From Bacillota bacterium (GTDB taxonomy: Bacteria > Bacillota_I > Bacilli_A > Erysipelotrichales > Erysipelotrichaceae): a DNA stretch of 64,000 nucleotides. Made by a program: the position numbers and the translations under genes. Below, piece after piece: positions 14,705-23,697 of the stretch (position 1 is its first letter; each line of letters begins with the position of its first letter). The stretch lies in contig JAEWFD010000045.1 in the NCBI GenBank assembly GCA_023388995.1, positions 1-64,000 on the forward strand, read 5' to 3'. A model generated the notes under the pieces. The model saw only the letters and a list, made by a program, of their open reading frames with translations, searched no databases and was not told the DNA's origin.

Positions 14705-16429
14705 TTATGCCTGTGCCTTTATTAATCGTTCATAAGAACCTGGATGAATCTTTTCGATCACTTGGATCGCAATAGTCAACGCTTGCGTATATTCCCCGTT
14801 GCGGAAACAAAGCTCAGCTCTGGTCAGCTCCGAGTCTACTTCCGGATAGGTAGAACGATATTTATTGCCATAGACAATTGCATTCTCGACCATTCCTGCA
14901 ACACCAATCAAATTATTAACATTGTTGTACAGTTTATATATAAACTCAATTGTTTGGTTCAGCACCAAATTCAGCTGATCCAAATTCAGCGGTGACTCAC
15001 CCAGCAAGCCATCTACTTGCTGCAATTTTAAAAATCCTTCTTTCATTGAAGCGTCATAGGCATCCCCAATGGAAGGCAATCGATATTTTCTAGTCTTCAC
15101 TTTGATTTCATGCATGATCAGCTGCAGTTTTTGACGTTGCTTCACAGCACGTTCTTCATCACTGCATGCATTGCGGAGCTTATCAGATAAAATGGCGATC
15201 TCTTTGCCCATCATGATAATGCCTTCATCATATTCCTTCATCGTGATCAGCAATGCACTGTAAGCTGTCTTTTTTTGCTGATGCTTGATATTCAATTCAT
15301 CAAGCCGATCCTGCAGCAAACGCAGTTGTGTTGTCTTATCTTCGATAAAAGCATCCCAATCTTCGTAGCCAAATCGATTCCGATACTTATCGTACGCTGC
15401 CTTGAATTCCAGCATATGCTGAATTTTCGCATCTACGTCTTTGATATCCTCTTGAAGCAATGCAGTAAACTGTTCATATGCTTTTGCTTCCCGTTCAATT
15501 TGCTGCGTCAGTTGATTCAGCCGCGTTACACAGCTTTGCAGATTCTCATCGGAAGCCGCCAGTTCACCTTTGCTTAAATTCATTAAATCTTGCTTTACAA
15601 TCTCCGAAATCATCTCCAAATTTTTGGGAATTTCCAAGTGATTCAAAACCACGCCCACTTCTCTTGCCTGCAAGTACAAATTAGAGACATCGTCAAGCAT
15701 TGCCTGAATCTTGCCTTTCGCCAGGCTAATCAGTTCAGGTGTTTTTTGAATCATCTGCTCGATATGCTGCAAACGATTGAAAATCTGCTCGCTGATCTCT
15801 TTCGATTGATCAAACTCCGATGCATAAACATATTCCTCAAAGCTGGTAAAATCATTTTCTGCTTCCAATGACTGCTGCGCCAGATACTCTGCCACAAAGG
15901 CCAATTCATTGGACTTCTCCTGCATGCTCAACTTCAAATTGCGGTATACTTCTTTTAATCTGGTAATTTCCGCACGCTGTTCACTTTCTTTTTCCAATAC
16001 TTGATCCATGTATTGTGACAGGCGGCTCACGATCTCAGCAGTATTTTGAATCTCTACATCAGCATCTTCGATTACTCTTCTGGCAAGCTTCAGTTTGTGC
16101 ATAAACACATAATCATCTGCTTCTGCCAGCTTTTCACCGATACTGGTAAAGCTGACTTGCACTTTATCAAATTCTTCCTTGCAGCGGGGAACCAGCTGGG
16201 CCACTTCCTGATTGATTCGCGCCAATGCAATCGTTTTATTTAGTTTATAAGAAAGCGGAGAACTGCGCATGGTATTGTACTGCACATCCAAATCCACCAA
16301 TATTTTCTTTAATCTTCTCTTGCTCAGCGACCGAATCAAAATACTAAGCACCGTGATGGACGCAACCGAGCCGATTACAATCGCACCTTCGGGCCTTTTT
16401 GCAAGATCTAAGATTTGTTCCAACGACAT
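14705..16429 (-). CDS. ezrA: Septation ring formation regulator EzrA
   Basis: EzrA is a membrane-anchored spectrin-like protein that restrains FtsZ ring assembly and links it to wall synthesis. This one has 574 residues, with an N-terminal membrane helix near 15-32, a basic patch SKRRLKK, and then about 530 residues of helical coiled-coil repeats. The length matches the family. The ATG at 16429 lies 8 bases after AGGAGG, while an in-frame GTG six bases upstream is too close. It heads the ezrA-nifS-thiI operon, an order also found in Bacillus. Confidence 0.92.
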   Translation of the reverse strand: MSLEQILDLAKRPEGAIVIGSVASITVLSILIRSLSKRRLKKILVDLDVQYNTMRSSPLSYKLNKTIALARINQEVAQLVPRCKEEFDKVQVSFTSIGEKLAEADDYVFMHKLKLARRVIEDADVEIQNTAEIVSRLSQYMDQVLEKESEQRAEITRLKEVYRNLKLSMQEKSNELAFVAEYLAQQSLEAENDFTSFEEYVYASEFDQSKEISEQIFNRLQHIEQMIQKTPELISLAKGKIQAMLDDVSNLYLQAREVGVVLNHLEIPKNLEMISEIVKQDLMNLSKGELAASDENLQSCVTRLNQLTQQIEREAKAYEQFTALLQEDIKDVDAKIQHMLEFKAAYDKYRNRFGYEDWDAFIEDKTTQLRLLQDRLDELNIKHQQKKTAYSALLITMKEYDEGIIMMGKEIAILSDKLRNACSDEERAVKQRQKLQLIMHEIKVKTRKYRLPSIGDAYDASMKEGFLKLQQVDGLLGESPLNLDQLNLVLNQTIEFIYKLYNNVNNLIGVAGMVENAIVYGNKYRSTYPEVDSELTRAELCFRNGEYTQALTIAIQVIEKIHPGSYERLIKAQA

Positions 16430-16576
16430 TTGCACATCCTCCTAAAATTACTTTATATTTTATCATAATTTGGATTTGAAACATATACGTATTGTCGATA
16501 TTTTTTGGGAGAATCCTTAAGTACATCCTAAAACAAGGTTTTCTTTGCCGGTGTGCGAAAATAGCCATTTGCTTCA

Positions 16577-16605
16577 TTGCATTCTGGGTGTGGATAAAAT
16601 ATAAT
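16577..16605 (+). promoter_or_regulatory. Sigma-A promoter of the EcsC-family gene
   Basis: TTGCAT (16577-16582), a 17-bp spacer and TATAAT (16600-16605) lie 29 bases before the start codon. Confidence 0.6.
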
Positions 16606-16634
16606 ATTGATAACTAGATGAACGGAGGGCTGAT

Positions 16635-17456
16635 ATGATGAACAATAAAAATGGCATCCATATCATAAACAAATATACAGACCGGTTAATCAGAAAAGAA
16701 GAAAAGCTGATTCACCGCAAAGAAAATCCATTCTGGAAAGAAAAAGTTGCTCCAATAACCGATTCCATTGCCAAAAAAATACCCAAGCAAATGGATGATA
16801 TGTTTCAAAAAGCATTTGAAAGCGGCTTTTTGTTTCTATTTGAAAAAGGAACTCCGCTAATTGAGAAAAGCTATCAAACAGAAAAGGCAGCAATGAAATT
16901 TGAGATCAATCAGTTTATTCTGGATAAGTCCTTTTCGAAGGCTAATTTGCGAAGATTTCATCGTCAAGCCAATCGCAGCATCATGAAAAACCATGCTCTA
17001 TCTTCTATCGAAGGCACCGTAATGGGTTTCTTTGGGATCGGACTTCCCGATATTCCTGTCTTTCTTTCCGTAATTTTGAAAAGCATCTATGAAATTGCAT
17101 TAAGCTACGGCTTTGAGTATCAAAGCAAAGTGGAGCAAATGTATATCTTATCCATTCTTTGTGCGACGCTGACAACAAATGATGAAAAACGAATGTTTTC
17201 ACGGCAATGTGATCTGATTGGATCTTATATTGACCAGAAAATTCAATATCTTTCCTATGATGTCGAAGAGATGATTAAAGTCACTTCCCGCAAGCTTGCC
17301 AGTCAAGTTGTCTTCTCAAAATTTATACAAGGCCTTCCAATTGTCGGCATCAGCGGCGGGGTCACCAATTATCAGCTTTTGCATCGCATAACCGACATGG
17401 CTAATATCAAATATCAAAAGCGTTTCTTAGGAAAAACCAAGGCTCAATTTGAATAG
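16635..17456 (+). CDS. EcsC family protein
   Basis: This 273-residue protein matches the EcsC family (PF12787). It has a basic, helical N-terminus, a glycine-rich hydrophobic stretch GFFGIGLPDIPVFLS in the middle and a second hydrophobic glycine-rich patch QGLPIVGISGG near residue 240. These suggest membrane association. EcsC is encoded beside the Ecs ABC transporter in Bacillus, but no transporter is adjacent here and the function is unclear. GGAGGG precedes the start ATG, which is followed at once by a second ATG. Confidence 0.85.
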   Translation: MMNNKNGIHIINKYTDRLIRKEEKLIHRKENPFWKEKVAPITDSIAKKIPKQMDDMFQKAFESGFLFLFEKGTPLIEKSYQTEKAAMKFEINQFILDKSFSKANLRRFHRQANRSIMKNHALSSIEGTVMGFFGIGLPDIPVFLSVILKSIYEIALSYGFEYQSKVEQMYILSILCATLTTNDEKRMFSRQCDLIGSYIDQKIQYLSYDVEEMIKVTSRKLASQVVFSKFIQGLPIVGISGGVTNYQLLHRITDMANIKYQKRFLGKTKAQFE

Positions 17457-17466
17457 CAAATAATCA

Positions 17467-17495
17467 TTGACGGTACCTATATGGTATGGTATAGT
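17467..17495 (+). promoter_or_regulatory. Sigma-A promoter of rpsD
   Basis: TTGACG (17467-17472), a 17-bp spacer and TATAGT (17490-17495) lie 180 bases upstream of the rpsD start, leaving a long untranslated leader. Confidence 0.75.
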
Positions 17496-17499
17496 TAAT

Positions 17500-17670
17500 A
17501 GGCATTTATAACGATCAGCACGTAAAGTCTTGAATCAAGCGTTTGTGACGTATTCTACGGGATGTGCAGTAACCTCGCTGTGACTGGTGAACACATCGTA
17601 AGCATAAACACTCCTCAATGATAATTTGCGCCTGTTGTTGATTTATGCTAGCCATAATCAATAAGGAGGT
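17500..17670 (+). ncRNA. rpsD 5' leader, probable S4 autoregulatory RNA
   Basis: About 170 bases of untranslated RNA precede rpsD, with several pairable segments and a GTAACCTCGC stretch. In Bacillus, free S4 protein binds the rpsD leader and represses it. The length and position here suit the same control, but the fold was not computed. Confidence 0.5.
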
Positions 17671-17675
17671 ATTAC

Positions 17676-18284
17676 ATGGCAAGAATTAATGGACCAGTTT
17701 GGAAGGTCTCCCGTCGTTTGGGCTTTTCCATCTTAGAAACTGGCGAAGAACTGCAAAAACGTCAATATGCACCAGGTCAGCATGGACCTACGCAACGCTT
17801 GAAGCTTTCCAACTATGGTCTGCAATTGCGTGAAAAACAAAGAATTCGTTTTATGTATGGAGTGACTGAACGTCAATTCCGCAATACATTCAACAAAGCG
17901 GTAAAAATGAAAGGCATCAAAGGTCATAACTTCCTGTTCTTATTGGAAACAAGACTTGATAACCTTGTATATCGTATGAGTTTCGCTCGTACACGCCGTG
18001 GAGCAAGACAGCTTGTCAACCATGGACATGTACTTGTCAATGGTAAAAAAGTAGATATTCCATCTTTCAGCGTAAAACCTGGTTCTGTTATTGAAATCAA
18101 GGAAAATGCTAAGAACTTGGAACTAATCAAAGACGCATTGGAAGCAACACGTTCAACAGTTGCATTTGTAAGTGTTGACAAAGAAAACAAAAAAGGAACA
18201 TTCCTTCGCCTTCCAGAACGTGATGAATTGAACGTTGAGTTGAATGAATCACTTGTAGTTGAATACTATAACCGTTTAATGTAA
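17676..18284 (+). CDS. rpsD: 30S ribosomal protein S4
   Basis: S4 is a primary 16S rRNA-binding protein that nucleates 30S assembly and binds its own mRNA leader. The protein has 202 residues, with the N-terminal ARINGPVWKVSRRLGFS segment and the S4 RNA-binding domain at about 92-155 (LDNLVYRMSFARTRRGARQ). The N-terminal zinc cysteines of some S4 paralogues are absent. AAGGAGG precedes the ATG. It is transcribed alone, with a long leader and a strong terminator. Confidence 0.97.
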   Translation: MARINGPVWKVSRRLGFSILETGEELQKRQYAPGQHGPTQRLKLSNYGLQLREKQRIRFMYGVTERQFRNTFNKAVKMKGIKGHNFLFLLETRLDNLVYRMSFARTRRGARQLVNHGHVLVNGKKVDIPSFSVKPGSVIEIKENAKNLELIKDALEATRSTVAFVSVDKENKKGTFLRLPERDELNVELNESLVVEYYNRLM

Positions 18285-18287
18285 TCG

Positions 18288-18312
18288 AAAAGACGCTTCG
18301 GCGTCTTTTTTT
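18288..18312 (+). terminator. Rho-independent terminator of rpsD
   Basis: A 9-bp stem AAAAGACGC with a stable TTCG tetraloop, followed by seven T (18306-18312), lies just past the rpsD stop codon. Confidence 0.9.
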
Positions 18313-18365
18313 GTATGCATGGAACTAAAAAAGCATGTATGATCAGCTCACACATGCTTCTGCTA

Positions 18366-19619
18366 TCAGTTGGTATGCAATACAACAAAATAATTCTTCT
18401 TGCCCTTTTTAATAACTGTAACTTCCTTGCCGTAGGCTTGCTCTTTGCAAACCATTGCATTTAAGTCACTCACCTTCTGGCCATTAACAGCAATCGAATT
18501 GCCTTGCACCAGTTCACGTGCTTCACGCTTTGAAGAACAAATCTTCGCAGCAACCAGCACATCTACTAATAGGGTATCTTCTGCCAGCTCGCTTTGCGGT
18601 GCCCCTGAGAGCGCCTGCTTCAGCTGTTTCACAGACAAATTGTCAAAATTTCCTGAGAACAATGTTTCGGTAATCAACAAAGCCTCTTGCAACCCAGCTT
18701 CGCCACGCACCAGACGTGTTGTTTCTTGCGCCAGCTTCTTTTGTGCCTCCCGTTTCCCCGGGTCTGCTTTCATGGATTGTTCCAATGCATCGATTTCGGA
18801 AGGACTCAAAAAAGTCAACCGTTTCAAGAAATTAACAACATCTTCATCGCTTGTATTGATAAAGAACTGGTAAAACTGGTAAGCACTTGTCAGTTCCGGA
18901 TCCAGCCAGACATTGCCACCTTCCGATTTCCCAAATTTCGTACCATCCGCTTTCGTAATTAATGGCGATGTAATACCGAATACCTTCGCATCACTGCCTT
19001 CTACCTTCCGAATTAATTCCGTTCCGCTGGTCAAATTGCCCCATTGGTCACTACCGCCAATTTGCATTTCGCAATGGTAGTTTTGATATAAATGAAGCCA
19101 GTCTGCTGCCTGCAGAATGGTATACGAGAACTCCGTAAAGGAAATGCCATTCGCAAGCCTTGAGGCAACAATGTCCTTGTTGATCATGTAATTGACATTG
19201 AAATGCTTGCCATAGTCACGCAGAAAATCCAAAATATTGATGGTGCTCAGCCAATCAAAGTTGTTTACCAGAATCGCTCCGTCATCGCCTTCAAAATCCA
19301 AGAAGCGAGCCAACTGCGATTTAATGCAATCTACATTGTGATTCAATTCCTCTTTTGTCAGCATCTTCCGCTCTGTTGTTGGCCGCGGATCACCGATCAT
19401 TCCGGTAGCGCCGCCGCACAGCGCAATTGGGCGATGACCTTGCATTTGATACCGTTTCAAAAGCAGAATTTGCTGCAAATGACCAACATGCAAAGAGTCT
19501 GCCGTAGGGTCAAAGCCGCAATACAGTGTTGTGGGTTCTTCCAGTTTTTTCAGAAGGCCTTCCATGTCGGTGCAATCTTTTACCAATCCTCGGTACTTCA
19601 ATTCTTCAATAAAGTTCAT
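18366..19619 (-). CDS. tyrS: Tyrosyl-tRNA synthetase
   Basis: This class I synthetase charges tRNA-Tyr. It has 417 residues, with the HIGH-type motif HVGHLQQ after GFDPTADSL (residues 39-47), KFGKSEG as the KMSKS loop at about 233-239, and a C-terminal S4-like RNA-binding domain at about 350-410. The ATG at 19619 is used because AAAGGA precedes it and family members start with such a NFIEEL segment; the upstream in-frame ATG at 19649 lies inside the terminator hairpin. Expression is controlled by a tyrosine T-box. Confidence 0.96.
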   Translation of the reverse strand: MNFIEELKYRGLVKDCTDMEGLLKKLEEPTTLYCGFDPTADSLHVGHLQQILLLKRYQMQGHRPIALCGGATGMIGDPRPTTERKMLTKEELNHNVDCIKSQLARFLDFEGDDGAILVNNFDWLSTINILDFLRDYGKHFNVNYMINKDIVASRLANGISFTEFSYTILQAADWLHLYQNYHCEMQIGGSDQWGNLTSGTELIRKVEGSDAKVFGITSPLITKADGTKFGKSEGGNVWLDPELTSAYQFYQFFINTSDEDVVNFLKRLTFLSPSEIDALEQSMKADPGKREAQKKLAQETTRLVRGEAGLQEALLITETLFSGNFDNLSVKQLKQALSGAPQSELAEDTLLVDVLVAAKICSSKREARELVQGNSIAVNGQKVSDLNAMVCKEQAYGKEVTVIKKGKKNYFVVLHTN

Positions 19620-19635
19620 AGTTATCGTTCCTTTC

Positions 19636-19845
19636 CATAAAAAAAGCATCCTTGTTAAGGACGCTTTTGACGTGGTACCACCTTAATTCACTTCTGACGA
19701 AGTGCACTCTTGTTCTGTAACGCAGAATTACGCTTTACTTTCATAAAGAGGCTCCTAGCTGTATTCGATGCATCTTTCCATCCGTTTGCACCAACCACGG
19801 ACTCTCTGACGTCAAGCTTTGCATGTACTATGTCTATTCATTGCC
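19636..19845 (-). promoter_or_regulatory. Tyrosine T-box riboswitch of tyrS
   Basis: On the minus strand the conserved T-box AGGTGGTACCACG (19671-19683) is followed by a terminator stem of AAAGCGTCCTT paired with 19640-19650 and seven T. Upstream are the Stem I elements AGAGAGTC and GGTTGGTG. The specifier region GAATAC (19761-19766) offers the Tyr codon UAC. Uncharged tRNA-Tyr would favour the antiterminator and readthrough into tyrS. Confidence 0.92.
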
Positions 19846-19853
19846 TTATGGGA

Positions 19854-19882
19854 ATTATAATGAATCCGCAGTCACTTGTCAA
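19854..19882 (-). promoter_or_regulatory. Consensus sigma-A promoter of the tyrS T-box leader
   Basis: TTGACA (19877-19882), exactly 17 bp and TATAAT (19854-19859) on the minus strand form a perfect consensus promoter. Its strength suits a leader controlled mainly by attenuation. Confidence 0.85.
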
Positions 19883-19928
19883 TGATTTTCCAAGGGAATT
19901 ACTACCTTGCTCACAAGTGCTTCCAATA

Positions 19929-21917
19929 CTACTTCCATGTAATCTCAATTTCATCCAGGTGATTGATTGGTTCCAAAAACGATGCTTCTTTGCCGTTCAG
20001 CAATAAGTTTACATCCCCTTGAACTTGTTTGAGATCAATATTTACATAATTCAGCATATCCAAGAACACATAGGGACTGTTATCTTCTTTGCTTGGCAAT
20101 TGCACTGGTCTGCCATTGATAACGACCATGAGTTCCTGCTGTATCGTATGTTCCTTCTCTGCCGCCGGTTGATAGGTTGCAATGACATCGTTTGGCTGCA
20201 GCTGATAATCCAGTCCGATGCGCATGCCACGCAGTGTATAACCTGTCGTTGGCAATGAAAGCTGATAATGATCCAGCAGTTGCTGCAGTGCAGTGATTGC
20301 GCTTGTTTCCAGGATAGCCCCTTCATAAATAGATGCATGAGCTGCTGCATACGAAGTTCCCATCTTCACAAGAGTACCTGCTTTGTACGATATACCATCG
20401 ACACTAACTTCAAATTGATTCCAAGGTACAATATCCTGCACCGTCGCTTGAGCATCAGCACCTGGTTTTGAAGGGATAAATTCGATGGAATCGCCCCCTT
20501 TCACTTGCGTGAAAACAGATACACCTACACTATTGACAGTTACGACAGCTGGCGTTGCATAAGAACCGCGAATGCACTTTTGCTGGCCATTTACAGTACA
20601 GAGCAGATTTTTACCGGAGGATGCAATCATTTGCTGGTATTGATAGCCGCTTGCCAGCAACAAGTCAATCACGGAAGTAACAGACTGGATCAACATCGTA
20701 CTCTTTACGCCGTTGACAGTTACTGCCTTGCCATCCCTTCCTTTTGATTGCATCGCGGTTAAAACGATTCCCAGCGGTGTAACATATTCCGGCGTCAGCA
20801 AATCTTTTTCACTTAAAATAGACTTCCGTACCACCATGCTGCCGCCTATTGCTACTTTGCTGCGATTCAGCCCGAGCTTTTCACTGACGAGATCACCGAT
20901 TGTCGGTATCTTGCTGGCACCGCCGACCAGAAATACCGCAGCAGGTGCCTTGCCGTTGGCTTCTTTCATTTTTTCGGCAATTGTTGTACATAAAAGATCC
21001 AATGCCTCCTGAACTACAGGAAACAGTTCCTCAGTTGATAATTCGTATGCATTTCCTAAAATATCATGAAAAGCAATCGGCCGGTTCTCCGCCAAGCCAT
21101 GTTTGATTTGCTCCGCGGTATTGAAATCAACCAAATAATGGGAGCAAATTGCCTCCGTCAGTTCATCACCTGCAATAGTCGCCATGCCATAAGCCACGAC
21201 ACTGCCATCCCGTGAAATTGCAATATCCGATGTGCCGGCACCAATATCCACAAGTGCCAGATTCAGATTGCGCAGCTCCTGCGGAATCACCAAGTTCATT
21301 GCTGCAATTGGCTCCAAGGTCATGCTTTCAATATCCAAGTCTATCTTTTTCATGGTCGCATACAAACTTTCAATCACTTCATTAGGCAGATAAGTAACCA
21401 GCATATCAATTTTCACTTCACTGCCATGATGTCCGATCAATGTTGAGATTGGATATCCATCCAGGTAATAACGCATTACGGAATACCCTACACAATGAAA
21501 CTGCGATTGGCTCATCTGGCTGCCTTGCTGGAATAACTCTAAGTTAGCGAGTTCCAAAGTGCTTCCCTCTAACTCACTGATTTTACTTTCATCCAATACT
21601 GTTTTCGGTGGCAAGGAAAAGACCTTCGACACCTGATGCGTCCGCAGTGCACGGCCGGCAGCCGCCACACATACACGATTCAGCACAAACTCACAGCGTG
21701 CTTCCAAATTTGCTTTTACTGCACCTGCGATTCGTGCCACTTGTTCAATGTCTTCAATTTGCCCGTCAATCATTGCACGCTTTGGATGCTCAATGATCTC
21801 AGTGTCTAAAATACGAACCTGATCCCCTTCGGCAATTCCCAGCACACCAATTACACTGCGCGTACCTATATCAAGTGCAAAAATAATATCACTCGGCTGC
21901 TTGCTCTGTTGTTCCAT
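19929..21917 (-). CDS. FtsA-like actin-fold protein with long C-terminal extension
   Basis: This 662-residue protein starts with an actin-fold ATPase of the FtsA/PilM group. The phosphate-1 loop is ALDIGTRSVIG (about 14-24), an SHS2-like 1C subdomain follows, the phosphate-2 loop is LVDIGAGTSDIAI and the adenosine loop is FLVGGASKIPTIG. The remaining roughly 290 residues are not found in FtsA: beta-rich, with repeated VTVNGV/VVINGR-type hairpins and no terminal amphipathic membrane helix. The start at 21917 follows AGGAG; the longer reading begins inside the promoter. A role in division or envelope assembly is inferred from the actin part only. Confidence 0.75.
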   Translation of the reverse strand: MEQQSKQPSDIIFALDIGTRSVIGVLGIAEGDQVRILDTEIIEHPKRAMIDGQIEDIEQVARIAGAVKANLEARCEFVLNRVCVAAAGRALRTHQVSKVFSLPPKTVLDESKISELEGSTLELANLELFQQGSQMSQSQFHCVGYSVMRYYLDGYPISTLIGHHGSEVKIDMLVTYLPNEVIESLYATMKKIDLDIESMTLEPIAAMNLVIPQELRNLNLALVDIGAGTSDIAISRDGSVVAYGMATIAGDELTEAICSHYLVDFNTAEQIKHGLAENRPIAFHDILGNAYELSTEELFPVVQEALDLLCTTIAEKMKEANGKAPAAVFLVGGASKIPTIGDLVSEKLGLNRSKVAIGGSMVVRKSILSEKDLLTPEYVTPLGIVLTAMQSKGRDGKAVTVNGVKSTMLIQSVTSVIDLLLASGYQYQQMIASSGKNLLCTVNGQQKCIRGSYATPAVVTVNSVGVSVFTQVKGGDSIEFIPSKPGADAQATVQDIVPWNQFEVSVDGISYKAGTLVKMGTSYAAAHASIYEGAILETSAITALQQLLDHYQLSLPTTGYTLRGMRIGLDYQLQPNDVIATYQPAAEKEHTIQQELMVVINGRPVQLPSKEDNSPYVFLDMLNYVNIDLKQVQGDVNLLLNGKEASFLEPINHLDEIEITWK

Positions 21918-21954
21918 ATGATTTCTCCTACTTAAAACATGTAAACCTATAAAA

Positions 21955-21983
21955 ATTATAAAGAATCCGTTGTTTTCTGTCAA
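21955..21983 (-). promoter_or_regulatory. Consensus sigma-A promoter of the FtsA-like gene
   Basis: TTGACA (21978-21983), 17 bp and TATAAT (21955-21960) on the minus strand, 37 bases before the start codon. Confidence 0.8.
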
Positions 21984-22030
21984 TGAACGAATTGGTATCA
22001 TTTCAGTCGGCTTTTTATGATAAAGAAAAC

Positions 22031-22663
22031 TCAGCTGCCCAGATCAATTTTCGGCGTATCTTTCGCTGAATACTTCCATAGGTAAATGGATGCAACCGTG
22101 TTATATGGATCAAACAGCGACCGATAGTATTCGAACAGCTCCCATGTCAGTTCCTCTAATTCATAAAGTTTGCATAATCCGCGCTTGATTGCAATATCTT
22201 TGAAACTCATCACATTTGGTCGTTCCAAACAATGAATGAGTATCATCTGCGCACTCCATAACCCCAGTCCTTTGATGGCCGTCAGCTGTTCAATCACCTC
22301 GGTATCCGAACATTGCTTGAGCTGTTCCAGCTGCAATGACTGTTCCACCATATGATCGGCAACACGCTTTATTACCTCTGCTTTGATTCGTGACAAGCCG
22401 CATGCCTGCAACTCAACGATGGTTTTTCCTTGAATCACTTCCGGCACCACTTCCATTTGGCTTTGCAGACGATCCAAGATTGCATACGATGCCGGAACCG
22501 AGATTTGCTGCCCGATAATGGCAAAAACAAGCGCTTGAAATAGATCGGGAAATACCCGTCGTTCGACAAATCCCAATTCCTCAATTAACCGCTTCATTCG
22601 GCTATCTACCTGTTTCAGGTAGTTCATTTCCTGTGTTCCATATGCAAAGTATGTTGTCTGCAT
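22031..22663 (-). CDS. DNA-3-methyladenine glycosylase II family (AlkA-like)
   Basis: This helix-hairpin-helix base-excision glycosylase of about 210 residues removes alkylated purines. The HhH motif is LTAIKGLGLWSAQMILIH at about 133-150. The conserved Asp lies in FKDIAIKRG. There is no N-terminal TBP-like domain, so it is the short bacterial form. GAGGAG precedes a double ATG; the second at 22663 has the better spacing, and 22666 is also possible. It follows ccpA after a terminator. Confidence 0.85.
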   Translation of the reverse strand: MQTTYFAYGTQEMNYLKQVDSRMKRLIEELGFVERRVFPDLFQALVFAIIGQQISVPASYAILDRLQSQMEVVPEVIQGKTIVELQACGLSRIKAEVIKRVADHMVEQSLQLEQLKQCSDTEVIEQLTAIKGLGLWSAQMILIHCLERPNVMSFKDIAIKRGLCKLYELEELTWELFEYYRSLFDPYNTVASIYLWKYSAKDTPKIDLGS

Positions 22664-22680
22664 CATATTGCTCCTCATTG

Positions 22681-22709
22681 TTTTAAAAATGCATGCGGAG
22701 CATGCATTT
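22681..22709 (-). terminator. Terminator of the ytxG-ytxH-ccpA unit
   Basis: A perfect 10-bp stem (AAATGCATGC at 22687-22696 with 22700-22709) and 3-base loop overlaps the ccpA stop codon and is followed by TT AAAA on the minus strand, a weak tail. Confidence 0.65.
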
Positions 22710-23697
22710 ACTTAGTAGTTTGGCGCGGATTATATACGTAATTCAATTCAATCTCTTTTTCGGTGATCACATCATCATTTAATAATTTTGTCATCACCCG
22801 CATCGCTACGGCACCCAAGTCATATGCAGGGATATTATAGCTGGATAGCTGCGGACGTACCATGGAGTTATATTTTGAATCAAATACACAGACAACTTCC
22901 ATTTCTTCCGGCACTTTGATATTTGCTTCCTTCGCTGCATTCAGAATAGCCAATGCATGAGAATCACGGTTGGCAATCATCACTGCATGGCGATGTTCTT
23001 TGAAATACTCCTTCAAGTAAGAATACATCGTCCGATGCTCTCTGGGAATACGCACTACCGGATCATGGTCAATTCCTCTTTCCTGAAATACTCTGCGCAG
23101 GCCGTTTGCCAATTGAACGGTTTGCGTTTGGTTCTTGCGGTCTTCCACCAAAACAATATCCTGAATTCCTTTATTGACATAAGAATTGGCAAGTTCTTCT
23201 GCCAGTTTGCCTAGATTCACAAATACGGAACAAATCTTTTCCCGTGAAATGCGGTTCCCGACAATGACCAAAGGCAACTGGTAGTCAGTCATGGTTTCAA
23301 GTTCTGCTTCTGTCAGCTTGTCATTGAAAATAACGGCACCATCTACCCGTGACTTGATGATATTCTCAATCAGATCACTGATTTCGGTGATTCCCTCCGT
23401 CGTCGTATGCAGGATAATATTGTAATGATAAATCTTTGCAACATCCATCAAGCCATTGATCATATATCCTGTATAGCTAAGCCCGGCTTCCGAAACCACA
23501 AGTGCTATGGTAGTCGTTTTTGATAGAGCCAGGCCTTGAGCCACCGCATTCGGCTTAAACCCAAGCCGGTCGATCGCTTCTTCTACTCGTTTTCTGGTAT
23601 CTTCACGAACAACAGAAGAGTGGTTAATCACCCGTGAAACTGTCGCCAATGATACATCTGCTTCTTTTGCTACATCATAAATTGTAATTCGTTTCAT
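22708..23697 (-). CDS. ccpA: LacI-family regulator, probable catabolite control protein CcpA
   Basis: This 329-residue LacI/GalR protein has an N-terminal helix-turn-helix ITIYDVAKEADVSLATVSRVIN, a hinge helix PNAVAQGLAL and a periplasmic-binding-like effector domain. In Firmicutes CcpA, bound to HPr-Ser46-P, controls carbon catabolite repression through cre sites. The call rests on context: B. subtilis also has ccpA downstream of ytxG-ytxH and murC. The core sequence is somewhat divergent, so another LacI regulator in the same position is possible. The ATG follows the ytxH-like stop codon directly. Confidence 0.7.
   Translation of the reverse strand: MKRITIYDVAKEADVSLATVSRVINHSSVVREDTRKRVEEAIDRLGFKPNAVAQGLALSKTTTIALVVSEAGLSYTGYMINGLMDVAKIYHYNIILHTTTEGITEISDLIENIIKSRVDGAVIFNDKLTEAELETMTDYQLPLVIVGNRISREKICSVFVNLGKLAEELANSYVNKGIQDIVLVEDRKNQTQTVQLANGLRRVFQERGIDHDPVVRIPREHRTMYSYLKEYFKEHRHAVMIANRDSHALAILNAAKEANIKVPEEMEVVCVFDSKYNSMVRPQLSSYNIPAYDLGAVAMRVMTKLLNDDVITEKEIELNYVYNPRQTTK

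Noticed and set aside
16492..16499. TTGTCGAT as a 0A box before ezrA
   Set aside because: It has one mismatch in the core-flanking base and no fitting promoter next to it; chance match is likely.
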